From positions 806,001-870,000 of the forward strand of contig CAJXPB010000001.1 in NCBI GenBank assembly GCA_913057905.1: a DNA stretch of 64,000 nucleotides, read 5' to 3'. The stretch is from an uncultured Pseudomonadota bacterium (GTDB lineage Bacteria > Myxococcota_A > Bradymonadia > Bradymonadales > Bradymonadaceae). Position 1 is the stretch's first letter. Every line of letters starts with the position of its first letter. Below, piece after piece: positions 14,724-24,031 of the stretch. Both the position numbers and the translations under genes were made by a program. The notes under the pieces are model-generated. The model made no database searches and had not been told where the DNA came from. It was given only the letters and a program-made list of their open reading frames with translations.

Positions 14724-16672
14724 GCGCATTCGACTTCGTCTATTTGATGGGGCACAGGGCCACGGGAAAGACAACCACCGGAGAAATGGCCGCCCGGCAG
14801 ATGGACTGGGAATTCGTCGACCTCGACGAGATGATCGAGACGATCACCGGTGAGAGTTGCGCCGACATCATTGCCGACAGCGAGCAACGGTTTCGTCGCG
14901 TCGAACGACAAACCCTCGATGCCCTTCGAACCCGACGCCGCGTCTCGGGAAACACCCCGTGCATTGTTGCTCTAGGGGGCGGGTTTCACCCGTTACCCGA
15001 GGATGGCCTTCGAATCTGGATGTACCGCGAGGGTTGGAGACACACCGCACGCCAGCTCAGAGAGCCCCTCCAGCGAAGCCGGAACGCCGATGTCGGGGAC
15101 GAACTCGACGAAATGGAGCGCCAACGGGAGCCGCGGTGGGAAGCCTCGGCGCACCTGAAACTCCACGTCTCCCGAGGCCGCCCTGTCGATCGGGCCGCCC
15201 GAGAACTCCAGACGCTCATCCAGTGGTCCGCCGACCTGCCCGACGAGACATACTGCCCCAAGACGTGGCTTACGCCGACGACACCAGACGAACTGAAACG
15301 GGCTGTCCGCGACTGCAACAGCTTCGGCCTGGCCGGGATCGAGCTACGAAGTGATCAATTCGACTCTCTTGAAGCCTCCGATGCAGACGCCGTCGAGGGA
15401 ACACCACTGCTGGCGAGTCTTCGAACCGACGCTCCGGAGTGGATCGCTCAAATCGCGCAGTCGAGTGACATGCAGACAGTCGACATAGACCTCGAATACC
15501 TCGAGGCGACGCTGGAGGTCGGGGCGCTGAATCGAGTGGATGCTTCAACCATTGTGGTCTCGTCACACCCGGGTGGCGCCACCGATCGAGCATGTGAAGC
15601 CTTGCTTTCGGCAGGAGACGCCCTGGCAGATGCCGGCGTCGTTCCCAGGGATCACATCGTTCTAAAGTACGCACCGCAGATTCAGTCTGTCGAACAACTC
15701 TGCGCGATGTTCGAACATCGGAAGCAAGCGATCCGCGACGGCTGGGACGTCACGGTGTTGCCCCAGGGCCCCGAGTATCGGTGGCTTCGCCCCATTCTGG
15801 CCGAGACGAATGCCACGAACTACATGCCCGTTGGATTTGATCCCTTGCGTCGAACGCGGACCGGCGGCGAGCCTCGCCCCCAGTTCGACCTCCAGCGATG
15901 GCTTCCTCACCTGGCGGGCCCCACCCCGGACGTCTTCGACGGTCTGATCGGCAAGCCCGTCGAACATTCCCAGGGAGACGTATGGCACCGACGCGCCGCA
16001 CTGGCGAACGAAAAAGACGAGGTCTCGAGCTCGTATCTCAAGATTCCGGTCGAGTCCCCCGAAGAGCGTGGCAACCTGGAGGACGTGCTTCGATTGCTCG
16101 AAGACGTCGGCATTCGTGGCCTGTCAGTCACGGCTCCTCTTAAACGCAGGATCGTGGAGACCCGCAGCGTTGAAGCCGGAGGGTTTGAGGCTGCAAACAC
16201 TCTCTGTCGTGCGTCCACGGGTGAAGGCGAGCCTCGTTGGAAGGCGACTGACACCGACGCCGAGGGCATGCGGCGCTGTCTGCGCACACTCGAGGACGAC
16301 CACGATATCGGGCCCGGCGAGGTCGCCGTCATCGGAACCGGCGGCGTGGCACCGGCGATCCGACGAGCCATTGAAGCCTCGGATTGGGAGCTGGTGGCTC
16401 ACGTGCGAGGACGGGACGGTTGGTCGAATGGCGCTGTCGATGGAGTCGACCTGATCGTCAACGCAGCCGGCGATCATGACTCTCCGTACGTCGATCCTCC
16501 TCCCTCGACAGCGTGGCTCGACTTGCACTACCGAGGTGTGCGTCGCCCCCCGGAGACGACCGAGGTACACCTCAACGGCGACATCTTTTTTGACGGTCAG
16601 GCCGAGGCCCAGCGTCGTGTTTGGGCGGAGCACCCGCACTCTCGGCAGAACGGCTCAACTCACGAGGTATGA
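14720..16672 (+). CDS. aroKDE: Trifunctional shikimate kinase / type I 3-dehydroquinate dehydratase / shikimate dehydrogenase (AroK-AroD-AroE fusion)
   Basis: 650 residues. Residues about 1-170 are shikimate kinase: Walker A GHRATGKT (11-18), DLDEMIE, FRRVERQTL, LGGG (85-88). Residues about 178-395 are type I dehydroquinate dehydratase: IELRSD, VSSHPGGAT with H283, LKYAPQ with Schiff-base lysine K316, and R354/R357 and Q388 in the later loops. Residues about 407-640 are shikimate dehydrogenase: GKPVEHSQ, SVTAPLKRR (catalytic K475), AANTLCR, TDTDAEG (D513), GTGGVAPAI. The order is that of the C-terminal half of eukaryotic AROM. Starts inside the aroBA stop (ATGA), implying translational coupling. 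Two perfect copies of the dispersed word lie inside it (15369-15378, 16371-16380). Confidence 0.93.
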   Translation: MSAFDFVYLMGHRATGKTTTGEMAARQMDWEFVDLDEMIETITGESCADIIADSEQRFRRVERQTLDALRTRRRVSGNTPCIVALGGGFHPLPEDGLRIWMYREGWRHTARQLREPLQRSRNADVGDELDEMERQREPRWEASAHLKLHVSRGRPVDRAARELQTLIQWSADLPDETYCPKTWLTPTTPDELKRAVRDCNSFGLAGIELRSDQFDSLEASDADAVEGTPLLASLRTDAPEWIAQIAQSSDMQTVDIDLEYLEATLEVGALNRVDASTIVVSSHPGGATDRACEALLSAGDALADAGVVPRDHIVLKYAPQIQSVEQLCAMFEHRKQAIRDGWDVTVLPQGPEYRWLRPILAETNATNYMPVGFDPLRRTRTGGEPRPQFDLQRWLPHLAGPTPDVFDGLIGKPVEHSQGDVWHRRAALANEKDEVSSSYLKIPVESPEERGNLEDVLRLLEDVGIRGLSVTAPLKRRIVETRSVEAGGFEAANTLCRASTGEGEPRWKATDTDAEGMRRCLRTLEDDHDIGPGEVAVIGTGGVAPAIRRAIEASDWELVAHVRGRDGWSNGAVDGVDLIVNAAGDHDSPYVDPPPSTAWLDLHYRGVRRPPETTEVHLNGDIFFDGQAEAQRRVWAEHPHSRQNGSTHEV

Positions 16673-16676
16673 AGCC

Positions 16677-17726
16677 ATGGACCGAAATACATTCGGCAAT
16701 CTTCTTCAGTTGACGACCTTCGGTGAATCTCACGGACCGGCGATGGGCGCCGTCATCGACGGGGTGCCCGCAGGGATCCCGTTGAAGTCGACGGACCTGC
16801 TCGATCAGATGACTCGGCGTCGACCCGGCCAATCGGACATCACCACCGATCGCGACGAAGACGACGCGCCGACCATTCTCAGCGGCGTCTTCGAGGACAA
16901 GACCCTGGGGACTCCAATCTGCGTGGTCGTCTACAACGAGGATGCCCGCAGCAAAGACTACGATCCCGACCATTACCGCGCCGGCCACGCCGACCGCACC
17001 TGGGACGAGAAATTCGGACACCGGGACTACCGAGGTGGAGGCCGTTCCTCGGGCCGCGAGACGGTCTCACGGGTCATCGGGGGCGTGATCGCCGAGAAGA
17101 TCCTGCCCGACGCTGTCTCGATCGTAGGGTTCACACGCCAGATCGGGGAACACCGGGCTGAAGACATCCCCGAAGATCTGGATCGGCAGCGAGTCGACCA
17201 ACACAAGACTCGGTGCCCCGACCTGGAAGTCGCCGAGGCGATCAGCGAAGATCTGCTGGACTGCAAGGAGCGCGGCGACTCACGGGGAGGTATCATCGAA
17301 ACCCGGATCGATGGTTTGCCGATGGGACTGGGTGAGCCGGTCTTTCGAAAGCTGAAAAACACCCTCGCCGACGCCCTGATGAGCATCGGGGCGGTCGTGG
17401 GTGTGACAATCGGGGATGCACCGGACAATATCGCGATGAGCGGGTTCGACTTTCACGACGGCATCAGCGGCTCCGGCCCACGGGCGGGCATCAGCCCTGC
17501 AGCAAACGGGATCCAGGGCGGAATCTCAAACGGAGAGCGCATTCGAGTGTTGACCTATTTCAAACCGGCGAGCACGACCGGGGACATGTCCAAGTCGGGG
17601 CGACACGACCCGTGTATTGTTCCCCGCGCCATTCCTGTCGTCGAGTCGATGGCCGCACTGGTGACCGCCGACCACTTCATGGAATTTCAACTGAACCGAA
17701 GCCGCGATCTGACCCGAACGGAATAA
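16677..17726 (+). CDS. aroC: Chorismate synthase
   Basis: 349 residues from the ATG at 16677, four bases after the AroK-D-E stop. Signatures: FGESHGPAMGAVIDG near the N-terminus, GHRDYRGGGRSSGRETVSRV (conserved arginine/glycine loop), and SGSGPRAGISPAANGIQGG with DPCIVPRAIPVVESM near the C-terminus. It eliminates phosphate from EPSP to make chorismate with reduced FMN, closing the shikimate pathway. Chorismate is then the substrate of menF two genes downstream. Full length, no oddity seen. Confidence 0.95.
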   Translation: MDRNTFGNLLQLTTFGESHGPAMGAVIDGVPAGIPLKSTDLLDQMTRRRPGQSDITTDRDEDDAPTILSGVFEDKTLGTPICVVVYNEDARSKDYDPDHYRAGHADRTWDEKFGHRDYRGGGRSSGRETVSRVIGGVIAEKILPDAVSIVGFTRQIGEHRAEDIPEDLDRQRVDQHKTRCPDLEVAEAISEDLLDCKERGDSRGGIIETRIDGLPMGLGEPVFRKLKNTLADALMSIGAVVGVTIGDAPDNIAMSGFDFHDGISGSGPRAGISPAANGIQGGISNGERIRVLTYFKPASTTGDMSKSGRHDPCIVPRAIPVVESMAALVTADHFMEFQLNRSRDLTRTE

Positions 17727-17781
17727 CGACGACCCCGTGAGAGTCGCCACTGGATACATTTCAATGCCTGAGGACAATGCC

Positions 17782-18672
17782 ATGGTCTCCGAGATTTTCG
17801 ACGCCGACAAATGGGAGCCCGTCGACGGATTTGACCTCCAAGACGTCACCTACCACCGCGCCAAGGATCAGGGGACGGTTCGAATCGCATTCGACCGCCC
17901 TGAGATCCGAAATGCGTTCGGTCCCCGGACTGTCGATGAATTGTACACAACGCTCGATCATGCGCGGCGCTCCAGCGACGTCGGTTGCGTGCTTTTGACC
18001 GGAAACGGGCCGTCCTCGAAGGATGGCGGATGGGCGTTCTCCTCGGGCGGAGACCAATCGGTCCGTGGATCCGACGGGTATGAATACGACGAAGGGGAAG
18101 ACCCTGACCCGGCGCGGCTCGGCCGTCTGCACATCCTGGAGGTGCAGCGGCTGATTCGGTTTATGCCGAAGGTCGTCGTTGCCGTAGTCCCCGGGTGGGC
18201 CGTCGGCGGCGGCCATAGCCTTCACGTCGTCTGCGACATGACTCTGGCCAGCCGTCAACACGCTCGCTTCAAACAGACCGACCCCGATGTAGCGAGCTTC
18301 GATGGCGGGTACGGCTCGGCGCTGTTGGCCCGTCAGGTCGGCCAAAAGCGGGCGCGCGAGATCTTCTTTCTGGGGAAGGACTACTCGGCCGAGGAAGCCC
18401 GGGAGATGGGGATGGTCAACGAGGTCGTCGATCACGACGAACTCGAGGAGACGGCGCTCGAGTGGGGCGAGACGATCAACTCGAAGAGTCCTACGGCCAT
18501 GCGGATGCTCAAGTTTGCGTTCAACCTCCCGGACGACGGCCTCGCCGGGCAACAGATCTTCGCCGGTGAAGCGACCCGCCTGGCCTACGACACCGACGAA
18601 GCCGAAGAGGGACGCGATGCCTTCCTCGAGGGGCGGCCGCAAGACTTTTCGGATTTCCCCTGGCATTACTGA
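17782..18672 (+). CDS. menB: 1,4-dihydroxy-2-naphthoyl-CoA synthase
   Basis: About 296 residues from the ATG at 17782, which has AGGA seven bases upstream; the ATG at 17764 would add six residues. Crotonase-fold signatures of MenB are clear: WAFSSGGDQSVRG, VAVVPGWAVGGGHSLHVVCDMTLAS (oxyanion hole and glycine pair) and KQTDPDVASFDGGYGSALLARQVG. The C-terminal FPWHY is typical of MenB. It cyclises o-succinylbenzoyl-CoA to DHNA-CoA. Begins the menaquinone part of the block, 55 bases after aroC. Confidence 0.92.
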   Translation: MVSEIFDADKWEPVDGFDLQDVTYHRAKDQGTVRIAFDRPEIRNAFGPRTVDELYTTLDHARRSSDVGCVLLTGNGPSSKDGGWAFSSGGDQSVRGSDGYEYDEGEDPDPARLGRLHILEVQRLIRFMPKVVVAVVPGWAVGGGHSLHVVCDMTLASRQHARFKQTDPDVASFDGGYGSALLARQVGQKRAREIFFLGKDYSAEEAREMGMVNEVVDHDELEETALEWGETINSKSPTAMRMLKFAFNLPDDGLAGQQIFAGEATRLAYDTDEAEEGRDAFLEGRPQDFSDFPWHY

Positions 18673-18750
18673 GTCCAGCCCCCACACTCCCGGCTCACTC
18701 TGGAATGCTCTTGAACCGTTCACCCGTTTGGCCTATCCGGCGAAGGGTGT

Positions 18751-18770
18751 TGTTCAAAGGCCCTTGAACA
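18751..18770. promoter_or_regulatory. 20-bp near-perfect palindrome before menF
   Basis: TGTTCAAAGGCCCTTGAACA matches its own complement at 18 of 20 positions. It lies in the only sizeable spacer of the men block, ending 19 bases before the menF start. It could be an operator, or a small hairpin between menB and menF; there is no T-run, so a terminator is unlikely. Confidence 0.4.
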
Positions 18771-18789
18771 TACTGAACGGAAGACTCAG

Positions 18790-20160
18790 ATGACGACGAG
18801 GCGACCACAGACCGGCGAACCGCTGGCAACACAGTGCCATCGGGTCGGCACGCGCCCACCGTCGCCGCTGCAGGTCCTCGGCGTGGTCGAACGTACCTAC
18901 CCAGATATCCCGGTCGTATATCACGATACGCGAGACGGCAGTGGGGCCGGGAAAGCCTTCGTCGCACTGGGGAAAGCCGTCGAACTCGACTCCCCTGGTA
19001 CCCTCGAAGACAGGCTCGGTGCTCTTCGCGGGCAGTTAGATGGCCAAACCCGTGGCTCCGGTGACCTGCCCCTTTTCTTTCACCTCGGCTTCGATCGCGA
19101 CGGCGCAGTGGAACACTGGACAGCCTTCGACCTCGTGTCGACCACCTGTCCCCGAGTCGTCTTTCGGTGGGATGGAGACCAGACAGAACTTCAAGTCACT
19201 CGACTTCAGGGAGCGGAGCTGGACGACCGTTTCCCCGTTCAGGGTGAAGCGTCGATCGACGAGTTGGTATCCTCGGCTCGCAGACAAGAAACAGCCAGCA
19301 AGGCCGACCGAGACCTCGAGGTCTCCTGGCCCGGTATCGAGCAGTATCGGCACGCCGTCGGCAACGCTCTTGAAGCCTTGGATGGCAGCACCCCGTTGCA
19401 GAAAGTCGTCCTGGCCCGCAGTGGTGTTGCGACCGATTCACGGCCGATGTCGCCGACATCGGCCCTGGAGTCGCTGAATCGTCATTACGGGGCTGCTCGA
19501 CACTTCGCGGTCGCTCCATCGGGGCTGGCGGGGAGCGTGTTTCTGGGGGCTTCCCCGGAGCGGCTCATCCAGAGCAGTGGTCACGAGGTACGCACGATGG
19601 CCCTGGCCGGGACCCGAGAACGCGAAGTCGGTCGCGACCCGGGAACCATCGCAGAGGAGCTGATGGCGAGCTCGAAAGACCGTTCCGAGCACGGTTATGT
19701 CACCCGGATGATTCGGGAATCCCTGGAGAACCTCGGGGCGCAGGTCGACGTGGCCGACACTCCGACCCCGATGGTCCTGGCGAACGTCATTCATCTGGAG
19801 ACGCCGATTCGAGCACGATTCGAGGGTTCAAAGCCCCCCAACTTGGGACGGCTCGTCGAAGCCTTGCATCCCACCCCGGCTGTGTGCGGCACCCCGACCG
19901 AGGACGCCCGAAACTTCATTCGGGAGTACGAGGGATTGGAACGTGGGCTGTATACGGGTGTTCTGGGCTGGCAGACCGCCGACGGGGGCGGCGATACGAC
20001 GGTCGCTCTGCGGTGCGGCCTTCTGGAGGGACGCCACGCTCGGATCTACGCCGGAGGTGGCGTCACCGCAGAGAGCGATATCGATGAGGAATTCGACGAG
20101 ACGTCGGCTAAATTCAATCCGATGCTTCAGGCACTTCGAGACGCGGGAGTCACAGCGTGA
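18790..20160 (+). CDS. menF: Isochorismate synthase
   Basis: 456 residues, the usual length for chorismate-utilising synthases. The C-terminal catalytic half shows LQKVVLARSG, FLGASPERLIQ, ALAGTREREVG, EHGYVTRMIRESLE, VHLETPIRA-like IHLETPIRA, LHPTPAVCGTP, GLYTGVLGW and AGGGVTAESD...EFDETSAKF. The 'PTPAVCGTP' and 'ERGLYTGVLGW' patterns fit MenF/EntC, not anthranilate or ADC synthase, and the men neighbours agree. It isomerises chorismate to isochorismate, Mg-dependent. Its stop overlaps the GTG start of menD by four bases. A copy of the word TTGAAGCCTT is at 19370. Confidence 0.9.
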   Translation: MTTRRPQTGEPLATQCHRVGTRPPSPLQVLGVVERTYPDIPVVYHDTRDGSGAGKAFVALGKAVELDSPGTLEDRLGALRGQLDGQTRGSGDLPLFFHLGFDRDGAVEHWTAFDLVSTTCPRVVFRWDGDQTELQVTRLQGAELDDRFPVQGEASIDELVSSARRQETASKADRDLEVSWPGIEQYRHAVGNALEALDGSTPLQKVVLARSGVATDSRPMSPTSALESLNRHYGAARHFAVAPSGLAGSVFLGASPERLIQSSGHEVRTMALAGTREREVGRDPGTIAEELMASSKDRSEHGYVTRMIRESLENLGAQVDVADTPTPMVLANVIHLETPIRARFEGSKPPNLGRLVEALHPTPAVCGTPTEDARNFIREYEGLERGLYTGVLGWQTADGGGDTTVALRCGLLEGRHARIYAGGGVTAESDIDEEFDETSAKFNPMLQALRDAGVTA

Positions 20161-21974
20161 CCGAGACCTCCCCGAACGCAAATACTCTGTGGGCACGAGA
20201 ACTCGTCGACGAGCTCGTACGGCTCGGTCTGAAACACGTCTGCATCTCGCCGGGCAGCCGCTCGACCCCTCTGGTCGTTCAGTTCGCACGGCATCCCGAC
20301 ATCGAAGACCTGTCGGTCATCGACGAGCGTTCCGCCGCGTTTGTGGGACTGGGCCTGGCCCAAGCGACCAGTCGACCCGTCGGACTCGTCTGCACGTCGG
20401 GAACTGCTGCGGCCAACTACATGCCCGCGGTCTGCGAAGCCTCGCATTCAAACGTACCGCTGCTGGTGATGACCGCCGATCGTCCTCCGCAACGCCGGGA
20501 TACGGGCTCACCGCAGAGTATGGACCAGACAAAGTTGTACGGCACTCACGTCCGCTGGTTTCACGAACTCGCTCAGCCAGAGGCGGATCCGGAGAAGCTC
20601 AGATATCTACGCTCGACGATTGACCTGGCCTGGCATCGAACCGGGTCGCCCACCCCGGGTCCGGTTCACCTGAATGTACCGTTCCGCAAGCCTTTGGAGC
20701 CGATTTCCGTCTCCCCGGACCACCGAGACGGCGTGCCGCCAGACTTCGAGGCGCCGAAGCCGCCCGGGGGCCGACCCTACACGCGACATTCCCGGCCGGC
20801 GCGCACTGCTGGAGCGGCCACGCTGGAGACATTCGCAGACGTGCTCGCCGAGGCCGAACGCCCGATGTTTATGTGCGGGGCGGACCGGGACGGGGATTCG
20901 TATCGCGAATCCCTCGCCGAACTGGCGAGCTTCGTGGGGGCCCCTGTACTCGCCGAGCCGACCTCCCAGGTCCGATACTGGAGCGACAGCCCCGACATCG
21001 TCCTTTCTGCCGGCGATTATCTGATGTCGCCGCAGGTCCGCGACGAACTCGGTCAGCCGGACGTCGTTGTCCGCACGGGTCTGTCGCCGCTGACCTGGGA
21101 AGGGCGGCGATTCTCCCGGGAACTCCCGGACGGTACACAGCAGATTACCGTGCACCCGGACCAGCAGCGCCCCGATCCCGACCACGTCGTCGACTGGCAT
21201 CTCTCGGTGGAGGTCGAAGATCTCGCCGACAGGACACTCGAACGCCTGCGCGAAAGCGAGATTCCCGGCGACAGCTCCTGGCTCGACCGTCACCGCCGCG
21301 CCGAGGCCCATATCATCGAAAAGATGCGGGATCTCCTGCCCGTCGACGAACATACGCTGGACGAACCGAGCCTCTGGCACACCCTTTTGCCGATATTGCC
21401 GCCGGACACCTCGCTGCTCGTCTCGAACAGCATGCCGACCCGGAATCTCGACATGTTCGGGCAGGCCGAGCAGTCATCCCCGTCGGTCCACTTCAACCGG
21501 GGTCTCAACGGCATCGATGGCATCGAGTCGACCGGCGTCGGAATTGCCCTGGGCTCCGACGGCCCGACCATCGCGGTACTCGGGGATGTAGCCTTTCGCC
21601 ACGACGTCGGCGGGTTGGCGACGGCCCGAAGAGTCGACGTTGATATCGTATATGTGGTCATCGACAACGGGGGCGGCGGTATCTTCGACCGCCTCCCGAT
21701 TGCTGAGTTCGAGGATGTCCACGAGCGTCATTTCGCCACGGCCCCGGACGTGGACATCCCGGCGGCGAGCCGTGGGCTCGGAGCCCGGTGTCGGGTCCCC
21801 GATTCGTGGGCGGAATTTCGCCGCGATATCGCGGATGCTATCGAGGAAGGGGGCGTACAGTTGATTCTGGTCGAGACCGAACGGGAACACGACAAGAACA
21901 TCGGAGACAGCGTTCGATCCCAGGTCATCGGATCCGCCCTTGAGATGCTATCGACATCCCCCTCGGAGCAGTGA
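20157..21974 (+). CDS. menD: SEPHCHC synthase (2-succinyl-5-enolpyruvyl-6-hydroxy-3-cyclohexene-1-carboxylate synthase)
   Basis: 605 residues from a GTG overlapping the menF stop. Thiamine-diphosphate enzyme with N-terminal [19 protein letters not shown] and [32 protein letters not shown]. The C-terminal TPP-binding segment is [33 protein letters not shown], and [19 protein letters not shown] lies before it. All are typical of MenD. It joins isochorismate with 2-oxoglutarate-derived succinic semialdehyde-TPP. Translational coupling with menF is likely from the four-base overlap. Cytoplasmic; full length. Confidence 0.94.
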   Translation: MTETSPNANTLWARELVDELVRLGLKHVCISPGSRSTPLVVQFARHPDIEDLSVIDERSAAFVGLGLAQATSRPVGLVCTSGTAAANYMPAVCEASHSNVPLLVMTADRPPQRRDTGSPQSMDQTKLYGTHVRWFHELAQPEADPEKLRYLRSTIDLAWHRTGSPTPGPVHLNVPFRKPLEPISVSPDHRDGVPPDFEAPKPPGGRPYTRHSRPARTAGAATLETFADVLAEAERPMFMCGADRDGDSYRESLAELASFVGAPVLAEPTSQVRYWSDSPDIVLSAGDYLMSPQVRDELGQPDVVVRTGLSPLTWEGRRFSRELPDGTQQITVHPDQQRPDPDHVVDWHLSVEVEDLADRTLERLRESEIPGDSSWLDRHRRAEAHIIEKMRDLLPVDEHTLDEPSLWHTLLPILPPDTSLLVSNSMPTRNLDMFGQAEQSSPSVHFNRGLNGIDGIESTGVGIALGSDGPTIAVLGDVAFRHDVGGLATARRVDVDIVYVVIDNGGGGIFDRLPIAEFEDVHERHFATAPDVDIPAASRGLGARCRVPDSWAEFRRDIADAIEEGGVQLILVETEREHDKNIGDSVRSQVIGSALEMLSTSPSEQ

Positions 21975-21984
21975 GGCACGAAGA

Positions 21985-22881
21985 ATGACCCAGTCCGGCG
22001 ACATTCCCTCCTGGCAGGCGTGGCTTCTCGCGGCGCGCCCGAAGACTCTGGCAGCCGCTATGGTTCCAGTGCTAGTCGGGACCGGTCTCGCCTGGCGCGA
22101 TGGTCAATTCCGGGCGGGGCCCGCCCTGGCCGCCTTGGTCGGCGCCTGGCTGATCCAGATCGGAACCAATTTTGCGAATGACTACTACGATTTTCAGAAG
22201 GGCGCAGACGACGAAGACAGACTTGGACCGACTCGTGTGGTCCAGTCGGGCATCCTCTCACCGGACGCGGTCGTCACGGCGATGGGAGTGACCTTCGGTC
22301 TTGCGTCCGCCGTGGGGGCTTATCTGGTGTGGATAGCCGGCTGGCCCATCGTCGTCATCGGCATCGCTTCGATCGCCTCGGGCATCGCATACACCGGGGG
22401 CCCCTATCCCCTCGGCTACCATGGGCTCGGCGACCTCTTTGTCTTCATCTTCTTTGGTGTCGTCGCCGTTGTGGGTACCTATTTCGTGCAGTCCCTGACG
22501 GTCACGCAGGGTGCCTTCGTCGCATCGGTGCCCGTGGGGTGCCTGTCGGTTGCGATCCTGGTGGTCAACAACTACCGAGATATCGAGAGTGACGAGCGGG
22601 CTGGCAAACGGACGCTTGCGGTCCGGCTCGGTCGCAGCGGCACGCGCCTTCAATATGCAGGCATGCTGGTCGTGGCTTACGCAATCCCTATTGTTCAATG
22701 GGCGACCAATGCCGCAAGCATCTGGGTCCTGCTCCCTCTCGCGACGCTTCCTCTCGGCTGGCGCCTGTTCTACCAGCTCAGAAGGCACGACGGCGCCAGG
22801 CTGAACGCGACGCTGGCAGGAACTGCGCGCCTCACCGCTCTCTTTGGAATCCTATACGCAGGCGGTCTCGCTTTCGGGTGA
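21985..22881 (+). CDS. menA: 1,4-dihydroxy-2-naphthoate polyprenyltransferase
   Basis: 298 residues from the ATG at 21985, ten bases after menD. UbiA-superfamily membrane protein with about eight or nine hydrophobic segments. The first aspartate-rich motif is [23 protein letters not shown] and the second is [22 protein letters not shown], the usual Mg-diphosphate binding pair. [18 protein letters not shown] at the N-terminus is typical of MenA. It prenylates DHNA to demethylmenaquinone in the inner membrane. No polyprenyl diphosphate synthase gene is in this window. Confidence 0.93.
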   Translation: MTQSGDIPSWQAWLLAARPKTLAAAMVPVLVGTGLAWRDGQFRAGPALAALVGAWLIQIGTNFANDYYDFQKGADDEDRLGPTRVVQSGILSPDAVVTAMGVTFGLASAVGAYLVWIAGWPIVVIGIASIASGIAYTGGPYPLGYHGLGDLFVFIFFGVVAVVGTYFVQSLTVTQGAFVASVPVGCLSVAILVVNNYRDIESDERAGKRTLAVRLGRSGTRLQYAGMLVVAYAIPIVQWATNAASIWVLLPLATLPLGWRLFYQLRRHDGARLNATLAGTARLTALFGILYAGGLAFG

Positions 22882-22906
22882 TCCCTCGGCAACGAACGGA
22901 TAAACT

Positions 22907-24031
22907 TTGAGCATCTTTCAACTGACAGACTGCAGGGTCCGGCGCCTGGACCTCCCGGCGCCCGGTTTTCAGACGGCGCGCGGCGATCTGGATGTCCGGC
23001 CCATCGGTCTCGTTCAACTCTGGCTTCACATCGACGGCCAGCCCGCCGTCGGCCTCGGTGAGATCGCCCCGCTTGAAGCCTGGGCCACCGAGTCGATCGA
23101 CGAGGCTATCGAAGCGGTCGAGTCCGTCCCGACGAACGCGGTCCCCTTCGGCATCGACACGATCACCGAGGCATTTCCATCGATCGCGGGCACACCAGCA
23201 GCTCGTTTTGCATTCGAGACAGCGTGTCTCGATGCCCTTGGACAACACCGGGGCGTCTCGATCGCCGAGCTCCTGCATCGCGGCGATGGAGCCCCCCTGC
23301 ACGCGATTCCAGTCAACGGCAGCCTCGATCTCGGACAGCCGCCCGACGCGGCGGCCGATCTCGTTGGAGCCGGCTTCGAGTGCGTGAAAGTCAAGGTCGG
23401 GGCCGATGTCGAAGAGGCGCTCGAGCGAGTCGACTCTGTCCGTGCCGCGATCCCGGAGACCCAGTTGCGGGTGGACCCGAACGCCGTGTGGACGCCGATC
23501 GAAGCGGCGAGATTTCTGGACCGAGTCGACCCCGAGGGTCTCGACTATGTCGAACAACCGGTGAGTGCCGACGATCTCGACGCTCTGGAGCGTCTCGCAC
23601 GGACGGCACCGGTCTGCGTGGCAGCCGACGAGTCGGCTCATCCTGCGCCGCGCGGCCGCCGCCTCATCGACCGCGCCGAGGTCCCGGTAGTCGTATTGAA
23701 ACCGGCGGCCCTCGGTGGTCTTCTGGTCACGCGTGAACTGGCAGAACTCGCGCTTGAGAGGGGAGTGCGGGTGACCTTCACGTCGGCGCTGGGATCGGCG
23801 CTCGAGCGTTCGGCCGTCGCCCACCTGGCCGCCGCCACTTCCGCTCACGTCGGCCCTCACGGACTGGCGACTGGCGGCATCTTCGAAGAGGATATCACCG
23901 AGGAGCCGGACCTGGTCGGCGGCGGATCCATGTTGCTGCGCGAGGGCGCCGGATTGGGACTGAATCCACGGTCCGACATTATCGATACGGTCAGCCCCGA
24001 CGACTCCTCGATGTCGCGGGGGGATCGATGA
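22907..24031 (+). CDS. menC: o-Succinylbenzoate synthase
   Basis: 374 residues from a TTG at 22907. Enolase-superfamily residues are visible: KVKVG (second lysine acid/base), metal ligands in RVDPNAVW, DYVEQPVS and VAADESAH, and the second catalytic lysine in VVVLKPAALGG. It dehydrates SHCHC to o-succinylbenzoate. Superfamily members can have other specificities (racemases), but the men context settles it. Overlaps the menE start by four bases (ATGA). The C-terminal tail of about 25 residues is hydrophilic and not conserved-looking. Confidence 0.9.
   Translation: MSIFQLTDCRVRRLDLPAPGFQTARGDLDVRPIGLVQLWLHIDGQPAVGLGEIAPLEAWATESIDEAIEAVESVPTNAVPFGIDTITEAFPSIAGTPAARFAFETACLDALGQHRGVSIAELLHRGDGAPLHAIPVNGSLDLGQPPDAAADLVGAGFECVKVKVGADVEEALERVDSVRAAIPETQLRVDPNAVWTPIEAARFLDRVDPEGLDYVEQPVSADDLDALERLARTAPVCVAADESAHPAPRGRRLIDRAEVPVVVLKPAALGGLLVTRELAELALERGVRVTFTSALGSALERSAVAHLAAATSAHVGPHGLATGGIFEEDITEEPDLVGGGSMLLREGAGLGLNPRSDIIDTVSPDDSSMSRGDR

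Noticed and set aside
17737..17781. Upstream GTG and ATG starts for menB
   Set aside because: No ribosome site precedes them; the ATG at 17782 has one and MenB homology begins after it.
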